Assembly (NCBI GenBank): GCA_023512835.1 | Contig: CM042088.1 | Span: 29,413,164 to 29,477,163, forward strand | Origin: Taxillus chinensis | Lineage: Eukaryota; Streptophyta; Magnoliopsida; Santalales; Loranthaceae | DNA: 64,000 nucleotides | Reading direction: 5' to 3' | Part shown: in pieces, positions 31,735 to 42,715 of the stretch | Layout of the letters: every line of letters begins with the position of its first letter | Position numbering within the stretch: position 1 is the stretch's first letter | Translations under genes and position numbers: made by a program | The notes under the pieces: generated by a model | Told to the model about the DNA's origin: nothing | Databases searched by the model: none | Seen by the model: the letters and a program-made list of their open reading frames with translations, nothing else

Positions 31735-33249
31735 CTATCTAGGAGAACCTCCATACTCAGCTATTACATGGGCAACATTGCCTAAGTGTTCTGGAAGAGG
31801 GTTGGTACCCACATTGGGAGTGCCATTCATTTTAAAGAAGTCCAACCACCCAGCATCTCTTAAATGTTGTATCTTCCTTTTTAGGGCGAAACAACTTTCT
31901 GTGTCATGTCCAATTCCACATCCATGGTATGCGCAACTGGTATCAGCTTTGTACCAATCAGGATATGGAGGGCTTAACTTTTTTAGGGGCACTGGACTGA
32001 CAAGTCCTGCTGCCAATAATCTGGTGTACGCCTCTGTGTATGTGATAGGAATTGGATCGAATTTCTCCTTTCCTGTTTTTTGCTTCTGCCATAGCTGCTT
32101 TGATTGTTCAGGCTGGGATTGGTTAGTTGAGTAAAAGTTCTCGCCCTGAGGCTGATATTGTCGGTTCAGGGCTTGAGTAATGTAGGACACTGTCGAAGAT
32201 CCTCCATAACACCCAGGTGTGGTCGATTGTTGGGGTTGTTGTGACCCGGTGCTGTTATAGTCAGCCTTGGGTTGCCATACTACCTGGGATTCTCCTTCTT
32301 TCTTTCGATTGGAGGAAGAGGGCTTTCTAGAAGCTTCATACTTGCTTCCCCTGAGTTTTCCCTCCCTTATGCCACCTTCGATTCGTTCTCCTGAGGTGAC
32401 CAAGTCTGCAAAGCTACTTGAAACATTCCCGATTAGTTTTTTGTAGTAAACCCCTTTCATGGTGCTGATAAAGAGGGTGGTAAGTTCTCTTTCGGTGAGT
32501 GGAGGCTGAACATGCATTGCTGCTTCTCTCCATCGTCGGACATAAACTTTGAAGCTTTCATTACTTCCTTTTTCAAATGACTGTAGGGCCAGCCGATCTA
32601 ATGCCAGTTCGGTGACATGCTTATATTGAGCTAAGAATGCCGTGGCGAGCTCACCCCATGTTCTGATACGGCTACCTTCAAGCTGGATGTACCATCGCAG
32701 TGGACCACCGGTTAGACTCTCCTGGAAGCAATGCATTAAGAGTTTGCCATTGTCTGCATGGGCCGCCATCTTGCGGCAATACATGGTCACATGTGTTCTA
32801 GGACACTGAGTACCATTGAACTTTTCAAAATCAGGCATCTTAAATTTGGATGGAAGTACTATGCTTGGCACCAAACATAAATCATGCGGGTCGGTCCCTC
32901 CATATGTTTTAACCCCCTCCATAGCTTTCAGTAGGGCCTCAATAGATTTCCAATCGGATGGTTGAGCGAGGGATTCCATAGCTTCCATAATATTTGGGGT
33001 TGGTGCCCCCATACCAGGTGGTGTAGGTGGGACTTGATGTGATGCCCCAGGAACCATGTTTGCTGGAGCGTAGGCTTGTAAAGCATGTGGTGCATGCTCT
33101 TGCTCTTGATTAATAGCTCCTGTAGTTGGGCTAGCTTCTCTCTCGGCAGTCAGCTTGGCTAGCATGTCCATCATAGTTTTTAACTGAGCCTGCACTTGGA
33201 GCATGCTCTCCCCGATCTCTTCTTGAGCCAGCTTGGTATGCTCTGCCAT
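31735..33249 (-). CDS. gag: Ogre-like Gag
   Basis: 504 codons, an intact frame starting MAEHTKLAQEEIGESMLQVQ (coiled coil, residues 1-40). A Pro-rich spacer follows, then the retrotransposon Gag core (about residues 125-300: KMPDFEKFNGTQCP, LTGGPLRWYIQLEGSRIRTW, EREL TTLFISTMKG) and a C-terminal Cys/His motif (CAYHGCGIGHDTESC). Gag packages element RNA in cytoplasmic particles. The frame stops at TAG and the protease follows in the same frame 15 bp later. Either this is read through to make Gag-Pol or it is a nonsense change. The start is the first ATG before the conserved coiled coil. Confidence 0.88.
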   Translation of the reverse strand: MAEHTKLAQEEIGESMLQVQAQLKTMMDMLAKLTAEREASPTTGAINQEQEHAPHALQAYAPANMVPGASHQVPPTPPGMGAPTPNIMEAMESLAQPSDWKSIEALLKAMEGVKTYGGTDPHDLCLVPSIVLPSKFKMPDFEKFNGTQCPRTHVTMYCRKMAAHADNGKLLMHCFQESLTGGPLRWYIQLEGSRIRTWGELATAFLAQYKHVTELALDRLALQSFEKGSNESFKVYVRRWREAAMHVQPPLTERELTTLFISTMKGVYYKKLIGNVSSSFADLVTSGERIEGGIREGKLRGSKYEASRKPSSSNRKKEGESQVVWQPKADYNSTGSQQPQQSTTPGCYGGSSTVSYITQALNRQYQPQGENFYSTNQSQPEQSKQLWQKQKTGKEKFDPIPITYTEAYTRLLAAGLVSPVPLKKLSPPYPDWYKADTSCAYHGCGIGHDTESCFALKRKIQHLRDAGWLDFFKMNGTPNVGTNPLPEHLGNVAHVIAEYGGSPR

Positions 33250-33603
33250 TGTAGGAGATGTCTGACGACTGGAGGACCTTAAGTTGTATGAGTGCCCAAT
33301 TCTGCTGAAAGCCTTCTAGCAAACCTGGCGAATCTGGAAAGTTTATTTTGGTTCTCACTTTTTAAGCATGAGTGCATGATATGCATGAGATGCAAAGGCA
33401 CAAACTTTATTAAGTTAGAAACCAAACTTCAAAGAGTACAAATAGTCAAACTGAATTTAAAACAAATAAAATGACATGAAATCCCTAAAACTATATGTTC
33501 TAGGATAAGCTTTAATTATCTCCTAGCAGTGTCTTCTTCGGAGGTTCCTTAGTCTCTCATTCTCTTGTTCAAGCCTATTGATGACCATCCCCCTTGCCAA
33601 TGA
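33250..33603 (-). other. Spacer between Ogre-like ORF1 and gag
   Basis: About 350 bp. On the minus strand the ORF1 frame runs on past its TAG for some 25 codons (RLEQENERLRNLRRRHC, ending near 33520), then AT-rich non-coding DNA leads to the gag ATG. Confidence 0.7.
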
Positions 33604-35052
33604 CTACTTCCTTGCATGACACTTCTGCATCTTAGCTGCTTCCAACTGCTCCACCATTTTCTGTATGGCTTCCCCTTGTTCTTGCATTGTTTTCTTCAAA
33701 ACAGCGTTCTCTTGTAGCAAGGATATAGTTGCATCTAGGACAACCGCAGGTTCTTCGTTGGAGGCCACCTCTTCAGCTGCAGTGTCCTCGCCTGTGTTGG
33801 GGAGAGGGAACAACTTCTCTTTCCATGCCTTGTATTCTGATAAGACAGGAGTAGCATGTAGGTTGGCCTTGATTCGTCGAGGGGTGGCCCAAGCTCTGTG
33901 CATTTCAAAGATCGCCCGTTTTTCCCCAGGAGCTCCATATTCCTTATCGCAGGCTTCCATTCCATGTAAGACTGGGACGATTTGACGCCCTTCAAGTTGT
34001 CTTCCCACCTGTAATGGTGCGTATGCAGTGCTTCCCCAAGGGCTGATTAGTGGGACCCAATTATAGCTACCGTAGCTATATAGCATGCTTGATCTATGCA
34101 TCCAAGGGGCCCTCCAAATGATATCCTCATCTCCTAGTGTATGGAACTTGTGCATCCAACCTTCCTTGTCATTGGGTAGCCGCCACCCACTATCTAGAAT
34201 ATCTAGCAAGGTCGTAGCAGGTAGCACATACACTTCCTTAAAGCATGGAAAGCTACATGGGAAGTGACCCTTCAACCATGTGGATAGGAGAGGTAGACAA
34301 CCTCTGGATTGTCCTCGGCCTCTGACTCGGGTGTAGAATAAGGACCTAATGGTTTCAGCTAAGATGGCAGGAACAGGGTCATTTCCTTTTATCAATTGCA
34401 GGACAAGTTCCAGCACTTCCCCGTCAATGAAGTTTGGATTTCGAGGGAAAATGAGCAGACCATAGACAGCAACAGTGAAAAGTATATGGGTCTCCTCTTG
34501 AGTTGAATGTTGCATCATCTTCTTGAAGAACTCCCATGGAATGACTTCATGCTTCCCATCATTTTGAATGATTGGAGGAACTTCTTTAGCTTGTATATCT
34601 AGGAGACAAGCCAAAGTACGCCGGTATGATTTTTGAGGATCATAGTTGAAGATTGCCTTCTTTTGATCCACTTCTTGATCAAGAAGCCTTTTGTATTCTT
34701 CAATACTTGGGACCAAATCCACGCCATTAAAATAGAAGCACCTTCGCCTTGGATCCTAGAAGTTCACTGCTGCAATGATCATGTTCTGATCTATTGGTAG
34801 TTGAGTTAGATGTAACAAATCCCCAAAGTGCTTGATGTACGCAGCTTGACTCTTTGAAGACCACTTCCTCCATATGGATGTGAGTCCAGGAGCATGATTC
34901 TTTGGGAGCTCAATGTGTAGGTCTCGGAACTTCTGTGGCTCCTCTTGAGAGAAATTTCCCAAGTCCCTTTGGATTATCCTTGATGTGAGAGCGACCTCTT
35001 GAATGTCTTCTTTGTCCACCTTGTTAGCTAGAAGATGATCAAAGCTTGCCAT
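33604..35052 (-). pseudogene. Ogre-like ORF1, DUF7745-like protein
   Basis: It starts MASFDHLLANKVDKED (35052; a longer frame from 35118 is less likely because MASF aligns with MTTFSHLL of element A). It runs in one frame to a TAG at 33604 with one internal TAG at 34756-34758, where the family usually has Trp in a FWDP-like motif. Conserved parts are WRKWSSKSQAAYIKHFGDLL, VDLVPSIEEYKRLLDQ and a WMHRSSMLYSYGSYNWVPLI stretch, ending in a coiled coil (LKKTMQEQGEAIQKMVEQLE). Proteins of this type occur in plant mobile elements. Their role is unknown. An ORF before gag is an Ogre trait. Confidence 0.78.
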
Positions 35053-35608
35053 GTTTCCTAAATGAATGTGTGCAATGCTATGATATGCAATGAATGAAAA
35101 TGACGGGTTAGTAAACAAATGATGGATAATATATACAAGGGGTTAGTACATGGACAATATATACAAAGTTCAAGCAAGGCAAGTACACAAATGTCATAGC
35201 AAGGCTCAAACACATGAAGGTCATGCCCCTGATGGGCTTCTAAATCAGCCTATCTTATTCATTGGTTCCCAGGCATTCCCTACTTAGCCTTGTACCACGA
35301 GGGCATGAACAAGAACTAAGAGGGAGCCCCCATACCCCAAAGGGCATTAACGGAGGGGGTCCATCTTGTACTTCTTGGGGCATTAACAAGAAAGGACCAC
35401 TGCCTGAGTGAGACATTTCGGGTATTCCACATAGACAAGCACAACCAAGTCCACGTGGGCAAACCTTTACTAGCCTCTTCTAATCCTGTTGTATTAGAGA
35501 AAACCCGGGTATAGGGTTGGAGAAAGAGAAAGAAGCATGTATGCACAGTTAAAACAATTATAAAATAAAAGAAAAATAATCGAGACCATGGCTAGACTCT
35601 CAAAACAG
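35053..35608 (-). other. 5' leader of the Ogre-like element
   Basis: Untranslated region between PBS and ORF1, including a conserved stretch shared with the leader of element A. Small open frames (for example 35316-35546) have no protein features. Confidence 0.75.
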
Positions 35609-35626
35609 TCCCCAGCAGAGTCGCCA
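35609..35626 (-). other. Primer-binding site of the Ogre-like element, tRNA-Arg type
   Basis: Minus-strand TGGCGACTCTGCTGGGGA, two bases after the 5' LTR end. It resembles the complement of the 3' end of a plant tRNA-Arg, with about two mismatches by memory, as reported for Ogre elements. Confidence 0.8.
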
Positions 35627-35628
35627 GC

Positions 35629-38469
35629 TGTCATCACCCGTTTTTGACCGGGCTCGTTGCTGGCTTTTGTGAAAGGACTCCATGCTAGTTCATTTCGTTG
35701 ATCCTAGAGTCATCCCTGCACAAGGCTCGCACAAACCATTAAAGAAAAGAAATACACAGAGTCGCCACCAAACAAATTAAAGGTGTGATTAGGCACCTAG
35801 AAAAAGAAAGGGTCTACGGTTCCAGAAAATTAGGTTCGGGAGTCGGTTACGTGTGGGGAAAGAAGAAAAACTCTTGCACCCCCACAACGCCCACAATTGG
35901 TACCTAGTCTTGATCTATGGGTGTTTGCTTGCTTTATTATTTATTTAAAAAAGAGTTTTTTTAGTATTTTTAATTTTAAGAAAAAGAAAGATTTTAGGAT
36001 CTAGGCCTTAGAACAACAAAAGAGATTTTAATAAAATAAAAAAGGGGACATTCTAATTTTAGAAAAAGAATGTGGGATCTAGGCCCATGTGACAGTATTG
36101 CGTTTTTTAGGAAAACAAAAGTGAACTTTTTTTTTAGAAAAGAAAATGAAAACAATTTGAATTCAAATGAAAATACTGCCACAATTAATATTGGCCCAGG
36201 CAGACTAGGATATGAGTATCTAGGGCTCAATCCTCATGACCGCCTAGGCCCTGTTTTAATTTTTCTAGAAGAGATTTGGTTTTTTTGTGTTTTTGCATTT
36301 TATTATTTTTTTGAAAATAATAAAGGAAGAAAAAAAGATGTAAGATGTTTGTTTTTATATTTTCATTTTTTAACTTTAGAGAGATAAGGAAAAAAGGAAA
36401 AAAGAGCAACTTTTGGGTTTTATGTTTGAAAACAGCGCAGGAAAAAAATAAATAAAAGTAGAGAACCTGGAGGGAAGAAAATGATGCAGGTGGGAGCCCC
36501 TTTTCCCTTCGAGTAATGCCTTCAAAGAGTTTCCTGAAAGCACAAAGGTTAGAAAAAGAACTTTTCCAGTGTCAGCTCCTCCCCGTGAAGACGAATAGTG
36601 ATTCTGGGTGCTTTTTCCCTTAGAAAATGAGTATATATCTCTTTGAAAATTCCTAGGATACTCTCTTTATCCCTCTCTGATTTTTATCTCTAAGAAATGC
36701 AGCCAGAAATCCCTCTCTCTGAATAATCTGCTCTGATACGTGATAATTCCCCCCTTTTCTGCCTCTTGGGACAATATATTTATAGGCGTGTAGAGGAGTA
36801 TCTGTTGGCTAGGCATTAACTACACCCTTTACAATTCCAATAAGTCAAATGCGATGTCCCGAGAACCTCATTATGGCTCCTCGTTCCTGTGTCTGAAAAT
36901 AAATAAATCACTTGGGATTTATTTTAATATTCCACTGTATCTAGACGCTTTTGCGAGTAAGGGTTGAATGCACTTCCGGGTGTATTGGCTCCGTTGGGAA
37001 TTAATAGTTATGCAGTCTCCAGGGTCAATTGTGATATCCCGAGGAAAATGGCATTTAATTATAGAGGCCACCCGTCCCTATGCTTGAAAATGGAGTCCCA
37101 AGTCACTATTTGTAATTAATGCACTTGAAAAAAATGATTTTTGGAGTCCCGATGCTTTGAAGTCACTTCCAGACCTGTAGAGGGGCTATTTTGGAGTTTT
37201 TCCAGATCATTTAGGTGATTTCCGGACCAATGGGTCCTTATTCAGCATCAGCAGGTCCTTATTCAGCACCAGTGGGCTTAGCCCAGATTTGACCAAGTTT
37301 GACCACTGGATTTGGGCTTATTCCGCATCAATGGTCTTTATTCAGCATCAGTGGGTCCTTATTCAGCATCAATGGGTTTAGCCCGGATTTGTCTCCTTAG
37401 CGCATATCAATGCTAATTCCATACTCCATGTGAATGGTTAGCCCGGATTTCTTACTCCAGATTTGACCAAGTTTGACCGCCGGATTTGGGCTTAGTCCGC
37501 ATCAACGGGCTTAGCCCGGATTTGACCAAGTTTGACCACCGAATTTGGGCTTAGTCCGGATTTGACCAAGTTTGACTACTGGATTTGGGTTTCCCCAAAA
37601 ATTTCTGTGTGTGGGCTTGGTTGCCACGTGGCACCTCTACTTGGGCTTCCTTAGGATTCTCTTTTTCTCACTTGCTGTGTAAGGAGAGTGTCTTTGTATA
37701 TATACTGGCGAAGTAGAAGCAAAACTGGCAATGTGGGACAAACATGCATATGAAGAACCAAAATTCGTGGAAAATTGATAGATTTATGTGGCAACTTCAA
37801 AAATTCATAACTTTCTCCACAAAGTCGGATTAGGGCCAAATTGGTCTTGTTTTGCTCGAAATTCTGCTATCTATCTTTTGAAAGTGGAATCACTCCAAAA
37901 GGATCGGCCATTTAGGAGAAAACCGCACAGAGGTACATGATAAAGTGAGCATTCTGCCTGTCCGATTCAAAAATTCATAGTTAATTGCACAGAACTCGGA
38001 TTACCCTCAAACTAGTTGGAAATGATAGATAAAGATGTTATTTAACTAATAAAATTGACTTTATTCAGATCCAATAAGTATTGAGAAAGGTATTGGCAAA
38101 ATAGTGCGCTACGCACTGGCTGTCTCCCCCAAATTTGTACAAGGTTTGGTTGCCAACTTTGAAAAATCATAACGAATTGAATACAGCCCGGAATATTCTC
38201 AAACCAATTGAAAATGATAGATAAAGATGTTATCTAATCAACGCAATTGACTTTGTTGCATTACGACAAGTATCGGGGAAGTTATTAATAAAATAGCAGG
38301 CTGCACACCGGTTGTCCAATTCAACTTGATACTTTTGTCATAATCATTTCATTTCTTCTCGGAATCAAGTGTAGTCAAGTGCGTTGTTCTCCGAATGTCA
38401 TCCTCTATCACTTGGTGGTCCTTCGCCAAGTACAGTTGCGATCTAACCCAATCAAAATGGGGTACAACA
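35629..38469 (-). repeat. 5' LTR of the Ogre-like element
   Basis: 2841 bp, same ends as the 3' LTR (TGTTGTACCCC to GATGACA on the minus strand). The repeat array at 37215-37590 is shorter than in the other LTR. Confidence 0.92.
36777..36784 (-). promoter_or_regulatory. TATA box in the Ogre-like 5' LTR
   Basis: Minus-strand TATAAATA, followed downstream by CAAGAGGCAGAAAAGGGG. This is the copy that would drive the element's transcript. Confidence 0.55.
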
Positions 38470-38544
38470 AGGTATATGGCTTTGGCAGAGAAGTATATAC
38501 AAATGGGGTTAGTATGTCCAACCTAGACGAAATAGGGTCCAACA

Positions 38545-38908
38545 CCAGGCACCCACATATCATCCTACAATGGCACAACTGCTAACCCCAAAGCAAACTC
38601 ACTTCACTATGCTGGTACTGGGCAGTTTAGTGGAAGCGGTGGGATCCCCAGTTCCTAAAGAAAACATTGAGTCCCCTACAATAGTGTGATTTGAGAAAAG
38701 ATTGAAAGCAGTTGAAAAGACCAAAACTTTTGGCTTGATCAATCCAGATGAATTGTGCTTGGTTCCTGGTATAGTCTTACCTCCAATATTCAAGATGCCT
38801 GAATTCGAAAAATTTAATGGCACCCAATGGCTGAAATTCCATCTCACCATGTATTGCGGGAAAATAGAAGCATATGTACACATTGACAAACTTTTGATAC
38901 ATTGCTTT
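38545..38908 (+). pseudogene. gag middle part of element A
   Basis: After the second CCAGG the gag of element A resumes. The readable part at 38702-38908 gives GLINPDELCLVPGIVLPPIF, KMPEFEKFNGTQW, TMYCGKIEAYVHIDKLLIHC, parallel to the Ogre-like Gag core. It breaks at 38908 where element C is inserted and continues at 56212 with QESLTGG. The upstream 150 bp has stops. Confidence 0.8.
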
Positions 38909-39574
38909 TGTTACGCCCCGAATTTCCAGCCTGAGGAAACCGGTTCGTGATACCCCTTTACCCACCTGATAGGTAAGGGGTTGGGATAAACAACATCACA
39001 CAGAACATCACAAATAAACATAATTAAGGTTCACAAAACAATCCACCTTTCTTTATTACATGTAAATATCTTTTTACATCATTTCCCAAACAGGGTTACA
39101 TTAATTCCATTAAAATAATGTAATATGAAAAACACATAACAATAAACTCGGTCTTCTACCTTGGTGTTCCACCTAACGCCCGTAGGTTCCTGAAAAGAAC
39201 GACAATCATAGTAAGAGGGGTGAGCAACCACAACTCAGTAGAGATCTCATTTCCCAACCCATCCCATCCTCCTAGCATTTACATAATGAGTACGCATGTG
39301 CTGTGTCATGATCACAATACACAATCAGAATAGAAATAAAAATCTGTTGCATGAACTACCACCGTCACATTGGCTATCTCATACACCGCCGCACTGGCTA
39401 TCTCATATACCACCACACAAGCTATCTTATTCACCGCCACACAGGCTACCTTAGTCACCGCCACACAAGCTGCCACAATCAAAGCATTAAACACAATAAA
39501 CAATAAATCACAACACAACAAGCTACATCACAAGCCACGGAGTAATCACATGAAAGACCAACCCCAAAGTTCGG

Positions 39575-40020
39575 ACCCGAAGGTCCACCACAAAGAACCT
39601 CCCTTGAAGACCCGAAGCCACTGACCAAAAGGTCTGACTCGAAGAACCTCCCTCGAAGACTCGAAGCTACTAACCTGAAGGTCTGCCTCGAAGAACCTCC
39701 CTCGAAGATCCGAAGACACTGACTCGGAGGTCTGCCTCGGAGAACCTCCCTTAAAGACCTGAAGACATTGACCCGGAGGTCAGCCTCGAAGCCTCACTGC
39801 TTCGGAACTCTGCCTCAAAGCTCACTGCTTCGGAGCTCTGCCTTAAAGCTCACTACTTCGGAGCTCTGCCTCCAAGATCCTGGAACGCAGCCTCGAAGAT
39901 CCTAACTCGAAGATCCTTCGACCTTCGGCCCTTCGACCTTTTAATCCTCAGCCTTTGACCCTTCGACTCTCGGCCTCTGATCCTTCGACCCCCGGACTTA
40001 AATCTTCAACTCTATGACTC
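39575..40020. repeat. CpG-rich repeat array in LTR C (left)
   Basis: Imperfect units of GAAGAACCTCCCTCGAAGAC, CTCACTGCTTCGGAGCTCTG and CTTCGACCCTTCGAC types. It is matched by 55080-55510 in the right LTR. Confidence 0.85.
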
Positions 40021-40426
40021 TTTGATTCTCCAACTATCCTTCGACTATATGATTCTTAATCCTAAACGCACCACCGACTACACAGTCCGCCCAGCATCGT
40101 TGTTCTGCCGCCCTTCGTCTGGAATCGACCTAGTGACCTCCCAGACATTCAAAAGCCATATTGGTACGCATAGTCCCCCACTTACACCACAAATTACATC
40201 CTAAAATACCTCTAAATCACACAGTAACCTCAGATACACATATAAATACATAGATCAAGCCACAATAGGGATTTCTCCATCAAAACATACCAGATCAATC
40301 ACACCTCACGCCATCCACATCATAACACGAGGATCACGAAAAGGGGGTTTAGGAGCACCAAACTCTTAAAGCTGATTGAAAAACCTTGATCTTCACGCGT
40401 TAGATCCAAAGACTCATTGGCGTCAC

Positions 40427-40430
<4 letters not shown>

Positions 40431-40462
<32 letters not shown>
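40431..40462. repeat. (CT)n run in LTR C (left)
   Basis: 32 bp of CT. On the coding (minus) strand it is (GA)n downstream of a TATA-like box at 40536-40543. A second GA-rich stretch lies at 40473-40496. Confidence 0.95.
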
Positions 40463-40464
<2 letters not shown>

Positions 40465-40535
40465 GCACACCTATCTCTTTCTCTCTCTTTCTCTCGCACA
40501 GAATGCCAAAGGCACCCCAAGAACCCTATCTCTCC

Positions 40536-40543
40536 TTTTATAT
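40536..40543 (-). promoter_or_regulatory. TATA-like box of LTR C
   Basis: Minus-strand ATATAAAA, followed downstream by GA-rich DNA as in LTRs F and G. Confidence 0.45.
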
Positions 40544-40756
40544 TATTTATCGAATAATTTAAAATAATTTCCATAATGCCCTAAAAGACCCTCAAATAAG
40601 CCCATATTGCTCCACAGGGCTTTGGACTCCAAAATGAGTCCAAGTACAATCAAACTTCCACACTTTTCGAGCCTGATTATATGCTCACATCTACTCATTC
40701 CGATTCTCACTCTAACGTAGAGTCCACTCCTAGGATCAACAATATGGGTCTTTACA

Positions 40757-40769
40757 TCCTTCTCCCCTT
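40757..40769 (-). other. Polypurine tract of element C
   Basis: Minus-strand AAGGGGAGAAGGA directly before the 3' LTR start TGTAAAGAC. Confidence 0.75.
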
Positions 40770-41149
40770 AAAGACTTTTTGCCCTTTTAAAGCATACCAC
40801 CAAGCTACACTACTAAACTAACCACAAACAAGGATGCATAAAACAATTCCATACCAATAACACACACAAAAGCACCACTACCCCGCAAGACCACACCTCT
40901 TAACACACTTGATACCACATGACTTAACACATGCCACAACACATATATAATACACACCACATGCCTCAATACATGCCACAACACATATATAATACACATG
41001 CCACACACCTCAACACATGAGACAATAATAACAAACATGACACAACACTATACACAAACACGTCATAACACTGCACATACATGAAGCCACACGCAAGAGA
41101 AGGTATAAAAATAAAATATACCAGCTTCCTCCCCTCTTTGGACTGTCCA
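40770..41149 (-). other. 3' UTR of element C
   Basis: A/C-rich on the plus strand (T/G-rich transcript), with imperfect repeats of ACATGCCACAACACATATAT. No protein features. Confidence 0.65.
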
Positions 41150-41466
41150 CCCTCGAACAACTCAGGATATTGATATCGTATCACAGACTCGCATTCCCAC
41201 GTCTCCTTTTTAATAACATGGTGTCGCCATAGCACACGAACTAATGGAAAAGTGCGACCCCGCGAAAGCTTCTCTTGTCGATCCAGTATCCAGATGGGAG
41301 CCTCGACGATGGACATGTCATCTTTAATGTCCAGCGTGCCCCAATCAATCACATGAGTTGGGTCTGGATGATACTTCCTCAACTGCAACACATGGAACAC
41401 ATTGTGCACTCGACTCAACCGTAGTGGCAATGCTAACCGGTAGGCCACTGACCCCACATGAGCCAT
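41150..41466 (-). pseudogene. Integrase C-terminus with chromodomain-like tail of element C
   Basis: It reads VGSVAYRLALPLRLSRVHNV, FHVLQLRKYHPDPTHVIDW and then the chromodomain-like APIWILDRQEKLSRGRTFPL, VRVLWRHHVIKKETWECES, YQYPELFEGG. Chromoviruses carry such a domain to direct integration. The frame is open from 41466 and runs on into the UTR to 40966. The true end is probably shortly after ELFEGG, near 41130-41150. This is the best preserved part of element C. Confidence 0.82.
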
Positions 41467-41479
41467 AACCTCAAAAGGA

Positions 41480-42715
41480 CCAATAAATCGAAGAGAGAGC
41501 TTAGAACCTCACCTAAACCGTTGATGCCCATTACATGGAAAAACACGAAGAAACACATGATCACCCATAGAAAACTCTAAAGGTCGCTGTCTCTGATCCT
41601 CATAAGACTTCTGCCGACTCTGAGCTGACAACAAATGCTGACGAATTAACTTGACCTTCTTAGTAGCCTTTTGAACCAGCTATGGTCCCAAGAGAGTTGT
41701 CTCCCCCACGTCAGTCCAGCATAAAGGTGACTAACATGGTCTTCCATACAATGCCTCAAAAGGAGCCATCCCGATGGAGGGCTAATAACTGTTGTTGTAG
41801 GCAAACTCCACCAAAGGAAGGTGAGCTGCACAAGAACCCCCAAAATCTAGCACACATGCCCTCAACATATCCTCCAATGTCTGATTCGTCCTCTCTGTCT
41901 GACCGTCAGTCTCAAGGTGAAAAGCTATACTCATGTTAAGCTTTGTTCCCATAGCCTCCTGTAAGCCTGCCCATAAACAGGAAGTGAACCTCGCATTTCT
42001 GTTGAACACAATTGACGATGGTACCCCATGCAATCTCATGATCTCGTTCACATACGGTTGACTAAATGCCCCAATGTAATCCTACTCTCGAACTGTAAGG
42101 AAATTAATTGGCCGACTTTGTTATCCAATCCACAATCACCCATATAATGTCTTTCCTCTCGGTGGTGGGTGGAAGGCCAGTAACAAAATCCATCGCTATG
42201 TGGTCCCACTTACACTCCGCTATCGGCAACAATTGCAACATACCTGCCGGCCGCTGATGCTCAGTCTTCACTTGTTAGCAAGTAAGGCACCTTGTGACAA
42301 AAGAAGCCACCTCACATTTCATCCCAGGCCACCAAAAATGTCCCCAAAGTGCATGGTACATCTTCATTCCCCTTGGATGCATATCAACTCTAGACTAATG
42401 GAAATCCCTCATCACCTCATCCCGGAGAGAAGAAGCCATTACTAGCCGCCCCTGAAAGGACAACTCATGCTCAGGATCCTCTATCCAATCCTCAGACAAC
42501 TTGCCAGCCTCGATAAGTGCACAAAGAACCTCACACTCGATATCACCTAACTATCCCTCCTGGACTCGCTAGTATAGCTCAGGCACAATAATAATAGGAC
42601 TAAGGACTGTCCCACTATCACAAGTAATAGGCTACAACTGTAACATCGCAAACTGCTCCATCAACTTCCACTCTCTCACTGCAACCTTAGCTTTTTCTTT
42701 CCTACTCAATGCGTC
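41480..42715 (-). pseudogene. Integrase of element C, frameshifted
   Basis: Pieces in several frames: the post-RNase H linker (DALSRKEKAKVAVREWKLME at about 42710), the His-Cys zinc region ([32 protein letters not shown] near 42230-42350), the core start ([20 protein letters not shown]) and the core end at 41782-42051 (NRNARFTSCLWAGLQEAMGT, FHLETDGQTERTNQTLEDML). The second catalytic Asp region reads FNRNARFTS, where related integrases have an Asp, so it is lost. The Glu is kept. Several stops lie between the pieces. Confidence 0.8.

Larger units (their letters stand above)
21599..38469 (-). mobile_element. Structurally complete Ogre-like (Tat) Ty3/gypsy retrotransposon
   Basis: A 16,871-bp element with paired long LTRs (21599-24531 and 35629-38469), exact target duplication AGGTA (21594-21598 and 38470-38474), Arg-type PBS next to the 5' LTR, PPT next to the 3' LTR, an extra ORF before gag, gag, protease, G-patch-like segment, intron-like gap, reverse transcriptase, RNase H, a second RNase H-like domain and integrase. 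Extra ORF, intron before the reverse transcriptase and very long LTRs define Ogre elements. From ORF1 to the first reverse-transcriptase block one frame is kept, broken only by stop codons. Two frameshifts and several stops lie further on. The LTRs look very similar, so the insertion seems fairly recent, but it cannot be autonomous as it stands. Confidence 0.92.
19170..38544 (-). mobile_element. Solo LTR B of the element A family, split by the Ogre-like element
   Basis: On the plus strand it runs TGTCATCACTAG (19170) to GGGTCCAACA (38544), with CCAGG on both sides (19165-19169 and 38545-38549). Its own parts, 19170-21598 and 38470-38544, add to about 2.5 kb and match LTR A in reverse. It has no internal domain of its own, so it is a solo LTR. 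It sits in the gag gene of element A, a relative inserted into a relative. The 16.9-kb Ogre-like element lies close to its minus-strand 5' end. Confidence 0.88.
38909..40756 (-). repeat. 3' LTR of element C
   Basis: 1848 bp, minus-strand TGTAAAGACCC to GGCGTAACA. It contains a direct-repeat array (39575-40020) and a CT-rich run at 40431-40462. Confidence 0.9.

Noticed and set aside
40320..40574. Arg-Glu repeat frames in LTR C
   Set aside because: Translation of the (CT)n/(GA)n run.
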